A DNA stretch of 64,000 bases from Chromobacterium alkanivorans (lineage in GTDB: Bacteria; Pseudomonadota; Gammaproteobacteria; Burkholderiales; Chromobacteriaceae): positions 62,001 to 126,000 of the forward strand of contig NZ_JAFHKL010000002.1 of NCBI RefSeq assembly GCF_016937655.1. Reading direction: 5' to 3'. The notes beneath the pieces are model-generated. The model was not told where the DNA came from. It saw nothing but the letters and a program-made list of their open reading frames with translations, and made no database searches. Position numbers and translations under genes: made by a program. This document shows positions 26,096 to 35,448 of this stretch, one piece after another (position 1 is the first letter of the stretch; every line of letters begins with the position of its first letter).

Positions 26096-26674
26096 TCATC
26101 GCGCCGGCGCGGTGCCTTCCGCGCCAGGCGCCAAGTCTCCCTCGTTGAAACTCATTTCCATCAACTCCCCGGCGGCGTTCCGGCAGTTCACCGCGAAATC
26201 GGGCTGCTCCGGATTCTTGCTGCCGGGGTGCAGCCTGACGGAAATCACTTCCATGCAGTCCCGGGTCAGCGCCGCCCGGCGGCCCACCTCCGCCAACGCC
26301 GGCGCCCAGCGGCAGAACGCGCCGGCGGCGTAGGAGCCGGCTCCGCACAGCTCCCCGGCGGCTTGCACCGCGTCCGGCAACACCACGCCGGCAATATCCT
26401 TGAGCTCCGCCTCGTTCCTGGCCTCGGCTTGCTGCTGGCTGGGCCAGACCTTATAGCCCAGCCAGCCGGCGCCGGCCAGCAAAGCGACCACCACGACGCC
26501 CACATGCGTCCATTTCAGACGCGAAACCCGTCCCCACTCGCGCCGCGGCAGCGGCTGCGGGTACATTTCCCGATATGGCGCCTGGCACAGCGGGCATGCG
26601 TAATGCGGCGCCCGTTGGTCGCGCGGCGTATTGCCGCGCAGGTAGCCGCAGCGAAGACACTGTCTCTTTTCCAT
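26096..26674 (-). CDS. Zinc-ribbon membrane protein of unknown function
   Basis: The 192-residue product starts with a zinc ribbon (CLRCGYL ... CPLCQAP, two CxxC pairs in residues 6-32), followed by a basic linker and one membrane helix (HVGVVVVALLAGAGWLGYKVW, about 57-77). A C-terminal soluble domain has four further Cys. ATG 26674 is preferred to GTG 26680 because GGAGG stands 7 bases ahead. I do not recognise the C-terminal domain. The gene stands alone between the nba genes and the polysaccharide operon. Confidence 0.7.
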   Translation of the reverse strand: MEKRQCLRCGYLRGNTPRDQRAPHYACPLCQAPYREMYPQPLPRREWGRVSRLKWTHVGVVVVALLAGAGWLGYKVWPSQQQAEARNEAELKDIAGVVLPDAVQAAGELCGAGSYAAGAFCRWAPALAEVGRRAALTRDCMEVISVRLHPGSKNPEQPDFAVNCRNAAGELMEMSFNEGDLAPGAEGTAPAR

Positions 26675-27073
26675 GGGCACTCCTCCCCAGATTGAAGTCA
26701 GCCGCGCTCGCCGGCGCTTTTGGTCTGCTTCTCAAACAATCAGCGCACCCCATGCGTATGTCCTTGCATGCTAGCAAGAAAATGCCATTGCAGTTTCACA
26801 CCGTAGTCTCGGCCCTGGCACTAGCGCTTCGGCCAGGTGCAATCCGGCGGAATCGCGCGGCCGGCCCGGACGGGCCGCAACAGCCGCGGCGGCTTGCGAA
26901 TCGCCGCTCCCCAACGCGCTCATATTAAACCTATTGATTTAAACAAATATTTAACTTTGTTTCTTTTGGCGGATGTGCTAGCTTAATTTAAACAAATAAA
27001 AACAGTAGTTTTAACAAAACAAACAAAGCCACACCCTGATGAATGGCTCACAAATCGCTGCAATGGAGACAAT
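26675..27073 (+). promoter_or_regulatory. A/T-rich leader upstream of the polysaccharide operon
   Basis: The first half of this gap has no convincing gene. From about 26925 the DNA turns strongly A/T-rich (long A and T runs, TTTAAAC-type motifs) up to the wecB ribosome binding site GGAGA at 27065-27069. In so GC-rich a genome this marks a promoter region of about 100 bases, possibly bound by an H-NS-like silencer; exact boxes cannot be assigned. Confidence 0.45.
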
Positions 27074-28264
27074 ATGTTTACCGTACTGACAATCTTCGGC
27101 ACCCGCCCGGAGGCCATCAAGATGGTGCCCGTCATTCACGCGCTGCAAGACTGCCCGGACGTGGCGTCCAAAGTCTGCGTGACCGGGCAACACCGCGAGA
27201 TGCTGGATCAGGTATTGGATTTTTTCGGGATCAAGCCGGACTTCGACCTGAAGCTGATGCAACAGGCGCAGGGCCTGGCGTCCTTGACCGCCAGGCTGGT
27301 GGAAACGGTCGACAAGATCCTGGAGGAGGTCCAGCCCGACGTCGTGCTGGTCCACGGCGACACCGCCACCACGCTGGGCGCCAGCCTGGCCGCGTTTTAC
27401 CGCCGGATTCCCATCGGCCACGTGGAAGCGGGCTTGCGGACCGGCGACTTGTATTCGCCCTGGCCCGAGGAAATGAACCGCCGCGTCACCGACATTCTGG
27501 CGTCTTGGCACTTCGCTCCGACGGATGAGTCCCGCCTCAACCTGCGCAATGAAAAGGTCGACCCCGACCGTATCTTCGTCACCGGCAACAGCGTCGTCGA
27601 CACGCTGCAGCTGGCGGTGAAGAAGCTGGAGCAACAAGCTGATCTTAAGGCCGACATCGCCGCCGCCTTCGCCTATCTGCGGCCGGAAGCGAGGATGATT
27701 CTGGTCACCGGCCACCGCCGGGAGAAGTTCGGCGAGAAATTCGAAAGCTTCTGCCGCGCCTTGGTCAGCCTGGCGGAACGCTACCCGGACGTGGACATCG
27801 TCTATCCGGTGCATCTGAATCCCAATGTGCGCAAACCGGTGTACGCCCTGCTGTCCCGGGTGCGCAACATCCATTTGATAGAACCGCTGCAATACCTGCC
27901 CTTCGTCTATCTGATGGCCCGCTGCCACCTCATCATCACCGACTCCGGCGGCATACAGGAAGAAGCGCCGGCGCTGGGCAAACCTGTGCTGGTCACCCGG
28001 GACACCACGGAGAGACCGGAAGCGCTTGCGGCCGGCACCGCCATGCTGGTGGGCACCGAAACCGAGCTCATCGTCCAGCACGCCAGCGCCTTGCTGGAAG
28101 ACGAGGCGGCCTATCAACGCATGTCCCAAGCCCACAACCCCTATGGCGACGGCTGCGCCGGCAAGCGCATCGCCGCCATTCTCTCCTCGCTGCCGCGCCA
28201 ACAGCGGGAAGCGGACAAGCGCAGCCGGACCGCCGCCGCCATCGCTCCCGCGCAAGGAAGATAA
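27074..28264 (+). CDS. wecB: UDP-N-acetylglucosamine 2-epimerase (non-hydrolysing)
   Basis: The 396-residue enzyme has all signatures of the non-hydrolysing family: [10 protein letters not shown] at 9-18, [27 protein letters not shown] with catalytic acids, and VTGHRRE with the conserved His. It interconverts UDP-GlcNAc and UDP-ManNAc in the cytosol. As first gene of a seven-gene unit it indicates a polymer containing ManNAc or a derivative. Its long 3' tail of about 25 residues is Arg/Ala-rich and less conserved-looking. It is followed after two bases by the synthase gene. Confidence 0.93.
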   Translation: MFTVLTIFGTRPEAIKMVPVIHALQDCPDVASKVCVTGQHREMLDQVLDFFGIKPDFDLKLMQQAQGLASLTARLVETVDKILEEVQPDVVLVHGDTATTLGASLAAFYRRIPIGHVEAGLRTGDLYSPWPEEMNRRVTDILASWHFAPTDESRLNLRNEKVDPDRIFVTGNSVVDTLQLAVKKLEQQADLKADIAAAFAYLRPEARMILVTGHRREKFGEKFESFCRALVSLAERYPDVDIVYPVHLNPNVRKPVYALLSRVRNIHLIEPLQYLPFVYLMARCHLIITDSGGIQEEAPALGKPVLVTRDTTERPEALAAGTAMLVGTETELIVQHASALLEDEAAYQRMSQAHNPYGDGCAGKRIAAILSSLPRQQREADKRSRTAAAIAPAQGR

Positions 28265-28266
28265 GG

Positions 28267-29868
28267 ATGGCGCCGCGAGTCCTGCTTTGGCTGACCCTGC
28301 TGGTCTGCTGCGCGCCGGCCTGGTCCGCCAGGGATGCGGCCAAGCCCGCCGGCCGTCACGCCCGCCACCACGATGCGGCCCTGTCCCCGGAAAGCCAGGC
28401 CGCCATGGCGGCCCTGCCCATTGACCCGGACGCTTCCCCCGCCGCCGTCAGCCCCAGCGTCAGCATCAAGGGAGCGTCGGACAACGTCGATCTGCGTCAT
28501 ACCCAGCAACTGATCCTGGACCAGATCGAAGAGGCGCGCCGCCGCACCGTCAGCCAGGAGGACGACCCCTTGCTGCAACGCGAAACCGCCACGCCCTTCA
28601 TCTGGCCCTTGCGCGCGCTGAGCTTCGTGCTGTACGGGGTGGTGCTCCTTGTCGTGGTGTACGCGGCGCGCCACATGGCTTTCACCTTGAATCGGCTGTT
28701 CGGCCATCAGCGCCACCCCTATCTGGACATTGAGACGGCGCAATGGCCCAAGGTCACCGTCTTCATCGCGGCGCACAACGAGGAGGCCGTGATCGCCGAC
28801 GCGATGGAAGCCTTGCTCGAATCCGACTATCCGCCGGGACGAATGATCATCATGCCCGTCAACGACCGCTCCACGGACGGCACGCGCGCCATCATAGACC
28901 GCATCGCGGCGCGCCGGCCGGACGCGATCCGGCCGTTTCACCGCACCCAGGGCAAGCCCGGCAAGGCGGCGGCGCTGAAGGACGCGACGGCCTTGATCGA
29001 CACCGAGCTGTTCATCGTCTTCGACGCCGACTACCTGCCAAGCCGCGGCTTGCTCAAGCAATTGATCGCGCCCTTCTTCGACCCCGAAGTCGGCGCCGTG
29101 ATGGGGCGCGTGGTGCCCTTGAACCCGGGCGCCAATCTGTTGACCCGCATGCTGGACATGGAGCGCGCGGGAGGCTACCAGGTGGATCAGCAGGCCAGGA
29201 TGAATATGAAGCTGGTGCCGCAATACGGCGGCACCGTCGGCGGCATCCGCGTCGCCGCGCTCAACAGCGTCGGCGGCTGGCACGACGATGTGCTGGCCGA
29301 AGACACCGACCTGACCTACCGGCTGTTGATCGGGGGCTGGCTCACGGTCTACACCAATCGCTCCGAGTGCTACGAGGAGGTGCCGGAGAGCTGGCCGGTG
29401 CGCATCCGGCAATTGATGCGCTGGACCCGCGGCCATAATCAGGCGCTGGCGCGGCACGTCGGCCGGCTGCTGAGCACTCGCGGGGTGCAAAGGCGGGAAA
29501 AACTGGATGGGCTGCTGTTGCTGGGCACTTACGCCATGTCCCCGCTGCTGCTCTTGGGCTGGGCCATCACCCTGCTGCTGTTCTTTTTCGACAGCATGCT
29601 GCCCTCTCCCGGCGTCTTGCTGGTGCTGGCCCTGGTCTGCTACAGCGCGATGGGCAATTTCGCCGCCTTCTTCGAGATCGGCGTCGCCTGCCATCTGGAC
29701 GGCAACGGCAAGCGGCTGCGCATTTTGCCTTTCGCCATTCTTGGCTTTCTCGTCAGCCTGGTCACCATTTCCCGCGCCACGCTGCGGCAGTCGCTGATCG
29801 AACCGTTCAGGAAAAACCGAACGCTGCACTGGGACAAGACCAAGCGCTACCGGAGGCAGCCGGGATGA
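28267..29868 (+). CDS. Membrane glycosyltransferase, GT2 family (processive polysaccharide synthase-like)
   Basis: The 533-residue protein has an N-terminal hydrophobic segment, a membrane helix around 118-135, the GT2 catalytic domain, and further helices at about 405-500. Catalytic features are Asp200 (VNDRS), DAD at 253-255, the ED pair near 345 and QLMRW at 382-386, the QxxRW motif of processive synthases such as BcsA and PgaC. It should polymerise a sugar nucleotide and pass the chain through the inner membrane. It overlaps the next gene by 4 bases. Confidence 0.85.
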   Translation: MAPRVLLWLTLLVCCAPAWSARDAAKPAGRHARHHDAALSPESQAAMAALPIDPDASPAAVSPSVSIKGASDNVDLRHTQQLILDQIEEARRRTVSQEDDPLLQRETATPFIWPLRALSFVLYGVVLLVVVYAARHMAFTLNRLFGHQRHPYLDIETAQWPKVTVFIAAHNEEAVIADAMEALLESDYPPGRMIIMPVNDRSTDGTRAIIDRIAARRPDAIRPFHRTQGKPGKAAALKDATALIDTELFIVFDADYLPSRGLLKQLIAPFFDPEVGAVMGRVVPLNPGANLLTRMLDMERAGGYQVDQQARMNMKLVPQYGGTVGGIRVAALNSVGGWHDDVLAEDTDLTYRLLIGGWLTVYTNRSECYEEVPESWPVRIRQLMRWTRGHNQALARHVGRLLSTRGVQRREKLDGLLLLGTYAMSPLLLLGWAITLLLFFFDSMLPSPGVLLVLALVCYSAMGNFAAFFEIGVACHLDGNGKRLRILPFAILGFLVSLVTISRATLRQSLIEPFRKNRTLHWDKTKRYRRQPG

Positions 29869-30878
29869 TGGCCTTTCTTTACCTGCTGGGCGCGGCGGCG
29901 CTGGTCGCCCTGCCGCTGTTGCCCGGCCTGCTGGAGCTGCTGCGCAAGACCGACACCACCGCGCTGGGCATCAATCGGCTGCACACCGGCACCGCCGACG
30001 TCTTCGCCCGCGGCTACCGGCGACGGCTGGACGCGCTGGACTCGGGCGAGTGGCGGCAAGACTGGAACGCTCGCCTGGACGCCGCCGGGCAAGCCGGCCG
30101 CCCCGTCGTGGACGAGGAGGTGTTGGCCGCAGGCGAATTGCGCATTCCCGCCCACTTCAGTTTCCTGAAAGAAATCCATTGCGACGACAACATCGTCGCC
30201 GCTCAGGGCGTGATCCTGCGCAGCGTCTTGGCCGACGGCAAGCTGAAGCTGGGGCCGGACAGCTCGATTCTGCGTTGGGCCGGCGCCGGGAACATCAATA
30301 TCGCGCCGGGCAGCCAATTGTTCGGACGAGTCGTGGCGGAGAACACGCTGGACATCGCCGGGCCGGTCCGCTTCCAACGCATCCAGGCCGCCGCCATCCG
30401 CATGGGCGGTGAGCTGCGCCGGCCGGCTCCGGCAAGGCCGCTGCGGGAAGTGGACATCGAAAACCTGCGCACGCCCCACCCGTTTAACGCCGAAATGCGC
30501 CGCGCGGTGGTGGACGGCGATTTCCGCTTGCCGGAAAACAGCCTGCTGCGCGGCCACCTGGTGGTGCGAGGCGGCCTGAGCGTCGGCCCCGGCTGCCGGA
30601 TAGAGGGCAGCGTCAAGGCCAGCGGACCGGTGCGTCTGGCTCGCGGCGTGCTCGTGGACGGCGCCGTCATTTCCGACCACTCCATCGTCTGCCGGGAAGA
30701 CTGCCGGCTGCTGGGCCCGGTCGTGGCGGACCGGTTCGTCGCCATCGGCGCCCATTCGGCGCTGGGCGCGCCGGATTCGCCCAATACCGTCTCTTCGCGC
30801 CTGGTGCTGCTGACGCCGCCGCTGATCGCGCACGGCACCATCTGGGCCCGCGTCCGCGGCAAGGTGCGCGGACGATGA
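29865..30878 (+). CDS. Membrane-anchored bactofilin-like (polymer-forming) protein
   Basis: The 337-residue product starts with one hydrophobic helix (about 2-24). From about residue 85 it shows short repeats of hydrophobic/glycine pattern (EELRIPAHFSF, GNINIAPGSQLFG, GLSVGPGCRIEGSV, VRLARGVLVDGAVIS), the signature of a right-handed beta-helix as in bactofilins. Bactofilins assemble into filaments that position envelope machinery. Fusion to a membrane helix and overlap (ATGATG) with both neighbours suggests a scaffold for the synthase complex; that role is inference. Confidence 0.65.
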   Translation: MMAFLYLLGAAALVALPLLPGLLELLRKTDTTALGINRLHTGTADVFARGYRRRLDALDSGEWRQDWNARLDAAGQAGRPVVDEEVLAAGELRIPAHFSFLKEIHCDDNIVAAQGVILRSVLADGKLKLGPDSSILRWAGAGNINIAPGSQLFGRVVAENTLDIAGPVRFQRIQAAAIRMGGELRRPAPARPLREVDIENLRTPHPFNAEMRRAVVDGDFRLPENSLLRGHLVVRGGLSVGPGCRIEGSVKASGPVRLARGVLVDGAVISDHSIVCREDCRLLGPVVADRFVAIGAHSALGAPDSPNTVSSRLVLLTPPLIAHGTIWARVRGKVRGR

Positions 30879-31843
30879 TGAAGCGTCTCTGTCTGCTGCT
30901 GACCTTGTGTTGCGGAACAAGCCAGGCCGCCGCCGACCTTTTCAAGCTGCCCGGCTATCAAGACGAGGACGGCGCCATCCTGCTGCAAGCGCATGGCCGT
31001 CATGTCGACCCTTATTTCGCGATGAAGGCCTTGCTGACGGCCGAGGAACTGGGCTTGTCCATCGCGCCCGCCGCGGACGCCTGGACCGCCTGGCTGGCCC
31101 CGAGACAGGAAAGCAACGGCAGCTTCCCCCGCTTCGAACGCCAAACAAACGGCGACTGGCGCCGCGCGGCGGACGCCGACGCCGACGACTCCACGCTGGC
31201 CCTGTGGATTTCATTGCTGAGCCGGCGCTATCGGCAACAAGACATGCCGCCGGCGCTGCAGGCGTCGCTGGCGCGCGCCAGACGGGCGCTGTGGAAGTTG
31301 AGACAGCCGCGCAGCGGCATTTACGACTACGCCGCCGGCGCCAAGCTGGGCTATCTGATGGACAACGTAGAAGTTTACGCCGCGCTGCGCGACGACTGCG
31401 CCAGAACCGGCGCCGGCTGCCGGCGGGTGCGCCAGCTGGCCGCGGCGCTGCCCAAGGCGTTTTGGGAGGCCAAAACCCGGCGCTGGCGCACCGCCAGCCG
31501 CGACCTTCCCCCAGTCGCCTTCTACCCGGAGGCCGCGGCCCAGCTGTTCCCCAAGATGGTGGGCTTGCCGCCGATGCCGGGCCAAGCCTCCTTCGACGCC
31601 TGGCTGCTCGGCGAAGGCCGGCCCTGGCTTGCCCAGGACCCGCCGCAACTGGACTTCCCCTGGGGCCTGCTGGCGCTGGCCGCGCTGAGGGACGGCCGCG
31701 AGGACGCGGCGCGGGCCTGGCTGCGGCAAGCGGCGCCCGCGCGCGGAACCCCGCGCTGGAATGTGCTGGAAGAAGCGGTTTTTCAAGGATTGGCGCTCCG
31801 CCTGGCCGCAACGGCGGAGCCAGAACAAAGGCTGGAAGAATGA
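30875..31843 (+). CDS. Secreted helical (alpha/alpha-barrel-like) protein
   Basis: The 322-residue protein has a signal peptide (MMKRLCLLLTLCCGTSQA, cut near residue 19). The mature part alternates helices with Trp/Gly/Asp-rich loops (GSFPRFER, RSGIYDYAAG, DADDSTLALW), a pattern of alpha/alpha barrels found in glycoside hydrolases and lyases. I cannot name a family or catalytic residues with confidence. Within the operon it may trim or bind the polymer in the periplasm. It overlaps both neighbours by 4 bases. Confidence 0.55.
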   Translation: MMKRLCLLLTLCCGTSQAAADLFKLPGYQDEDGAILLQAHGRHVDPYFAMKALLTAEELGLSIAPAADAWTAWLAPRQESNGSFPRFERQTNGDWRRAADADADDSTLALWISLLSRRYRQQDMPPALQASLARARRALWKLRQPRSGIYDYAAGAKLGYLMDNVEVYAALRDDCARTGAGCRRVRQLAAALPKAFWEAKTRRWRTASRDLPPVAFYPEAAAQLFPKMVGLPPMPGQASFDAWLLGEGRPWLAQDPPQLDFPWGLLALAALRDGREDAARAWLRQAAPARGTPRWNVLEEAVFQGLALRLAATAEPEQRLEE

Positions 31844-33717
31844 ACAAGATTCGATCATGTCCCCGCTGGGTAGTCATCATCCTGCTGCTGGGACTCTTGC
31901 TGGCGGCAAGCGCGATATGGCATGGCCTGCGCGCCAAGCAAGCGCCGCCGCCCGCCGCCTTCATCGCCTTGCTGCTGCCGGACAAGCCGGCCAGCAACAA
32001 ATACGCGCTGGCCTGGCAAGACGCCGCCAACGAGGGCGGCGTGGCGATGATGCAGATCAGCGCCAGCCAGCTGGTGGACATGGAACCGGAACAACGCGCC
32101 CGCCTCCGCGGCATCATCTTGCCGGACACCATACACCGTTACGTCGACGCGGCCTTGACCGGGGTATTGGAAGAATACGTGCGGGCCGGCGGCGCCTTAT
32201 GGATCAACTACGACGCCGCCAGCGAAAACGCCGGCGGCCGCTTTCTGGAAAAGCCGGCGCTCGCGCGCCTGGTGGGCGTGGATTATCTGCTGTACCGGGA
32301 GTTGGGCAAGCAGATGGTGCGCAGGGATTTGATGCTGATGCCGCCTTCCGCCGTCGCCGAGCTCGGCATCACCCCCGGCCGCTTCCAGCCCTATTCGGAA
32401 GGCCAGTCCGCCCTGCTGCAAGCCTCGACCTACGGCTACGACCAGGCCGCCTTCAGCTACCTGGCCACCCGCGGCCGCTTCCCGGGCCGCGTGCTGGCCC
32501 AAGGGCCGGACGGCACCTTGATCGCCGGCCTGCGCGACTACGGCCGCGGCAAGGTTTTATTCGTCAACCTGCCGGTCACCTTCCTCAAAATACGCACCGA
32601 CGGCTTGTGGCTGCAGTCCTATCTGAGCTTTTTCAATACGCAGGTGCTGCGCCTGCCCCAGCTGGCCGCCGTGCCGGACGGCGTGGGCGGCCTGGTGATG
32701 AACTGGCACGTCGACGACGCCAACGCCATCCCCTATCTGGACCTGCTCGAAAAACTGGGGTTTCTCGAACAGGGTCCGTATTCCGTCCATTTCACCACCG
32801 GCCCGGACACCAACCAGCCCGGCGACCATCGAGGCATGGATCTCGCCCATAACCCGCGAGCCCAGGATTGGGTGCGCCGCCTGCGCGGGCTGGGCTACGA
32901 CATCGGCGCGCACGGCGGCTGGGCGCACAACTACTTCGCCTTCAACATCAACGAGCGCAACGGCAAGCAATGGGCGCCCTATCTCGCCAACAACAAGCAA
33001 GACCTTGAGCGCCTCATCCAGCAGCCGCTCGCCGAATATTCCGCGCCCAACGGCCACCATCCGGACTGGGTGACCGCCTGGCTGCGCCAACACGGCGTAC
33101 AGGCTTATTACTACGTGGGCGATCTGTCCATGGGGCCGACCCGGGCCTACATCGATCCGGCCGACATGCACGGCCGCCCCTGGGCTTTTCCGGTATCGGC
33201 CAACGGCGGCATCGCCTCCTTCGAGGAGGCGGTGCGCAACAAGCTGCCCAGCGCCCAGATGACGCTGTGGCTGCAGGACATGACGCGCTTCGCCGCGCAA
33301 CAGCGGGTGGCGCGCCTGGTCTACTTCCATCCTCCCGGCGTCTACTTCTACCAGCAGACGGTCCGGCAATGGCTGGCCCAAACCCGGACGCTGCGCGAAC
33401 AGGGCGTGTTTCACTGGTACACGATGACCCAGCTGTCCCGCTTCCTGTCCCAACGCGAACTGACTCAATGGCAAGTCGCGCCGGCGCAAGGGCGGGATGC
33501 GTCCTGGGTCAGCGTCAGCGCGCACAACCCGAAGACCTTGGCGCGGCAAAGCTGGCTGCTGCCCAAAACCCCTGCGCGGCCGGTGCTGCGGTCCGGCCAG
33601 GCAAATATCGAAGCGCTGCCGGACGCCTGGCGGATCACCGCCCAATCCGGACAAGACCTGAGATTTGAATACGCGCAAACCGCGAGCGCAACGATGGAGA
33701 CCCGCCATGCTCAGTAA
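31840..33717 (+). CDS. Membrane-anchored NodB-like (polysaccharide deacetylase-type) protein
   Basis: The 625-residue protein has one N-terminal membrane helix (about 10-30). Its first half resembles a glutamine-amidotransferase-like beta/alpha fold (IILPDTIHRYV... GALWINYD). From residue about 285 comes a NodB-like region starting MNWHVDDANAIPYLDLLEKLG, where H290 and D292-D293 match the catalytic base and metal Asp; GAHGGWAHN and YFHPPGVY follow as possible metal/His motifs. PgaB-type enzymes deacetylate exported poly-GlcNAc in the periplasm, so it probably edits the exported polymer. ATGA overlap with the gene before. Confidence 0.65.
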   Translation: MNKIRSCPRWVVIILLLGLLLAASAIWHGLRAKQAPPPAAFIALLLPDKPASNKYALAWQDAANEGGVAMMQISASQLVDMEPEQRARLRGIILPDTIHRYVDAALTGVLEEYVRAGGALWINYDAASENAGGRFLEKPALARLVGVDYLLYRELGKQMVRRDLMLMPPSAVAELGITPGRFQPYSEGQSALLQASTYGYDQAAFSYLATRGRFPGRVLAQGPDGTLIAGLRDYGRGKVLFVNLPVTFLKIRTDGLWLQSYLSFFNTQVLRLPQLAAVPDGVGGLVMNWHVDDANAIPYLDLLEKLGFLEQGPYSVHFTTGPDTNQPGDHRGMDLAHNPRAQDWVRRLRGLGYDIGAHGGWAHNYFAFNINERNGKQWAPYLANNKQDLERLIQQPLAEYSAPNGHHPDWVTAWLRQHGVQAYYYVGDLSMGPTRAYIDPADMHGRPWAFPVSANGGIASFEEAVRNKLPSAQMTLWLQDMTRFAAQQRVARLVYFHPPGVYFYQQTVRQWLAQTRTLREQGVFHWYTMTQLSRFLSQRELTQWQVAPAQGRDASWVSVSAHNPKTLARQSWLLPKTPARPVLRSGQANIEALPDAWRITAQSGQDLRFEYAQTASATMETRHAQ

Positions 33718-34576
33718 ACGACTAGCGCAAATCGGCCTGCTGGCCCTGTGCCTTGCCGGCCCTGCCCGCGCCGACCAGACGGCCGCGCCGGAAACGGCCG
33801 AGGCGGCGCCCGCTCCCGCCGAGGTCGAAGCCTATTCACCGCCGTCGGCGCCGGAGCCGTATGCTTGGGCGCGCAGCATCGAGATCGGCGCGCAGCACTC
33901 CCGCCTCACCGGGGACAATCCGGCCTGGGACGCCGTCTACCTGTCCGGCGTCTGGCAGACCGACGCCGGCAACGTCTTCGATTGGGTCGCCGAACAAGAC
34001 AGCCGTTTCGGCGAGCGGGGCCTGGCCTTGAACGGCGGCTGGAACCACGACATCAACCCCGACTGGTACGGCAGGCTGGAGCTGGGCCGCAGCAGCGGCG
34101 GCACCTTCTGGCCCGGCACCCATTACGGCGCCGCCCTCAACCGCAAATGGCTGCCCGCCCGCAACCTGGTCACCAGCTTCGGCCTGGCCTACAACGACAA
34201 CCGCCAAGGCTATAGCGACCGCATTCTGACCCTGGGCATGGCCTACTACTTCGACGCGCCCTGGGTGGTGGAAGCCGGCGTGCACCGCACACTGAGCAAT
34301 CCCGGCAGCGTGACCTCGATGCAGGGCTACGGCGCGGTGACCTATGGCCGCGACCGCTGGCGCCTGCTCACCCTGGCCGTCAACGCCGGCGGCGAAGGTT
34401 ATATGCCCATCGGCGTCGACCAGCCCAAGCAGAGCTTCGACAGCCAGCTGTATCAACTGAGCTGGAGAGAATGGATAGGCCGGCACTGGGGCGTCCATGC
34501 CGCGATCGAGCGCTACCACAGCCCCTATTACGAGCGCACCGGCGTCACCACCGCCGTGTTCTGGAACCTGCCATGA
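33707..34576 (+). CDS. YaiO-like outer-membrane beta-barrel protein
   Basis: The 289-residue protein has a signal peptide (cut after ARA, residue about 22), a short Ala/Pro/Glu-rich linker and then alternating amphipathic strands ending in Phe-Trp-Asn-Leu-Pro (VTTAVFWNLP). Strand patterns such as VVEAGVHRTLSNPGS resemble YaiO/PgaA-type barrels. It would carry the polymer through the outer membrane. ATG 33707 has GGAG upstream and overlaps the preceding stop by 11 bases. E. coli pairs yaiO with a GT2 gene (yaiP), a useful parallel. Confidence 0.72.
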   Translation: MLSKRLAQIGLLALCLAGPARADQTAAPETAEAAPAPAEVEAYSPPSAPEPYAWARSIEIGAQHSRLTGDNPAWDAVYLSGVWQTDAGNVFDWVAEQDSRFGERGLALNGGWNHDINPDWYGRLELGRSSGGTFWPGTHYGAALNRKWLPARNLVTSFGLAYNDNRQGYSDRILTLGMAYYFDAPWVVEAGVHRTLSNPGSVTSMQGYGAVTYGRDRWRLLTLAVNAGGEGYMPIGVDQPKQSFDSQLYQLSWREWIGRHWGVHAAIERYHSPYYERTGVTTAVFWNLP

Positions 34577-35409
34577 GCCTTCAGGAACGTCTGCACCGCT
34601 TCAAGGCGCTGCGCCACACCGGCCATGGCGGCGAGCACATCGCCCTGCACCGGGCGATGCGCACCGAACCTTTCCGGCGCCTCCGCTGGCTGGAGATCAT
34701 CGGCCTGCCGCTGCTGTTCAACCTCTTGCTGCTCAAATTCCTGCCGGAGACGCTCGCGCTCTGGCGGCAGATCACGCAATGGAGCATAGAGGCGACCGGC
34801 GTGCCCGCCCAACTCTCCAGTCTGCAGGTCTTGAACGGACTGACGCCGGGGCTGTGGCTGCCGTGGCTGGATCTGCCGGCGTCGGTGCCCTCCTTCTGGC
34901 AATGGTGGGGCAACGGCCTCATCGGCTTGCTGCTGCTGTCGCTGTCGTTTTTGATCAGCCCGGAAAGCATGCCCGCGCGTTATCTGCTGCGCTTGTTCGT
35001 CATCATCCAGAGCAGCTCCTGCGTTTACTTCGCGCTATTGCCGGCGGCCTTCAACCACTCCCTGCCCGAGTACCACAGCTCCTGCCTGACCTTTGTGCTG
35101 ATCCTGCTGTTCTTGATGCCCTGGGTGCACGCGCTGACCTTTCACGTGCTGGAAAAGCCGGTCTGGCACAAACTCGCTCTCAGCGGCGTTTCCCTGGCCT
35201 ATCTGCTGCTGGAGGCGCCGCTGCATTATTTCGCCGCCGCCCTGGCGCTGCACTACGGCTCGCTGCTGTTCATGCCCCTGCTGTTCATACTGGGCAGCTT
35301 GATGGTGGAAGTGATGATGATGATTGCGCTGTACGCCTGGGCGATGAGCTGGGAGGAAGGCCTCCCGATCGGGTTCGGCAGCGCTCGTCGACCGAAACCG
35401 GAAATCTGA
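34573..35409 (+). CDS. Polytopic inner-membrane protein of the polysaccharide operon
   Basis: The 278-residue protein has a basic cytosolic N-terminus and about five to six membrane helices. The last (LLFILGSLMVEVMMMIALYAWAM) is followed by a short charged tail. It starts with an ATGA overlap of the porin gene and ends the operon; no terminator hairpin is seen, and a repeat element lies 40 bases downstream. I do not recognise the family. It could anchor the machinery, modify lipid-linked sugars or regulate the synthase. Confidence 0.65.
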   Translation: MSLQERLHRFKALRHTGHGGEHIALHRAMRTEPFRRLRWLEIIGLPLLFNLLLLKFLPETLALWRQITQWSIEATGVPAQLSSLQVLNGLTPGLWLPWLDLPASVPSFWQWWGNGLIGLLLLSLSFLISPESMPARYLLRLFVIIQSSSCVYFALLPAAFNHSLPEYHSSCLTFVLILLFLMPWVHALTFHVLEKPVWHKLALSGVSLAYLLLEAPLHYFAAALALHYGSLLFMPLLFILGSLMVEVMMMIALYAWAMSWEEGLPIGFGSARRPKPEI

Positions 35410-35448
35410 ATCGAGAACGGGGCTTGCGCCTCGTCTCCGCCCGACCTA

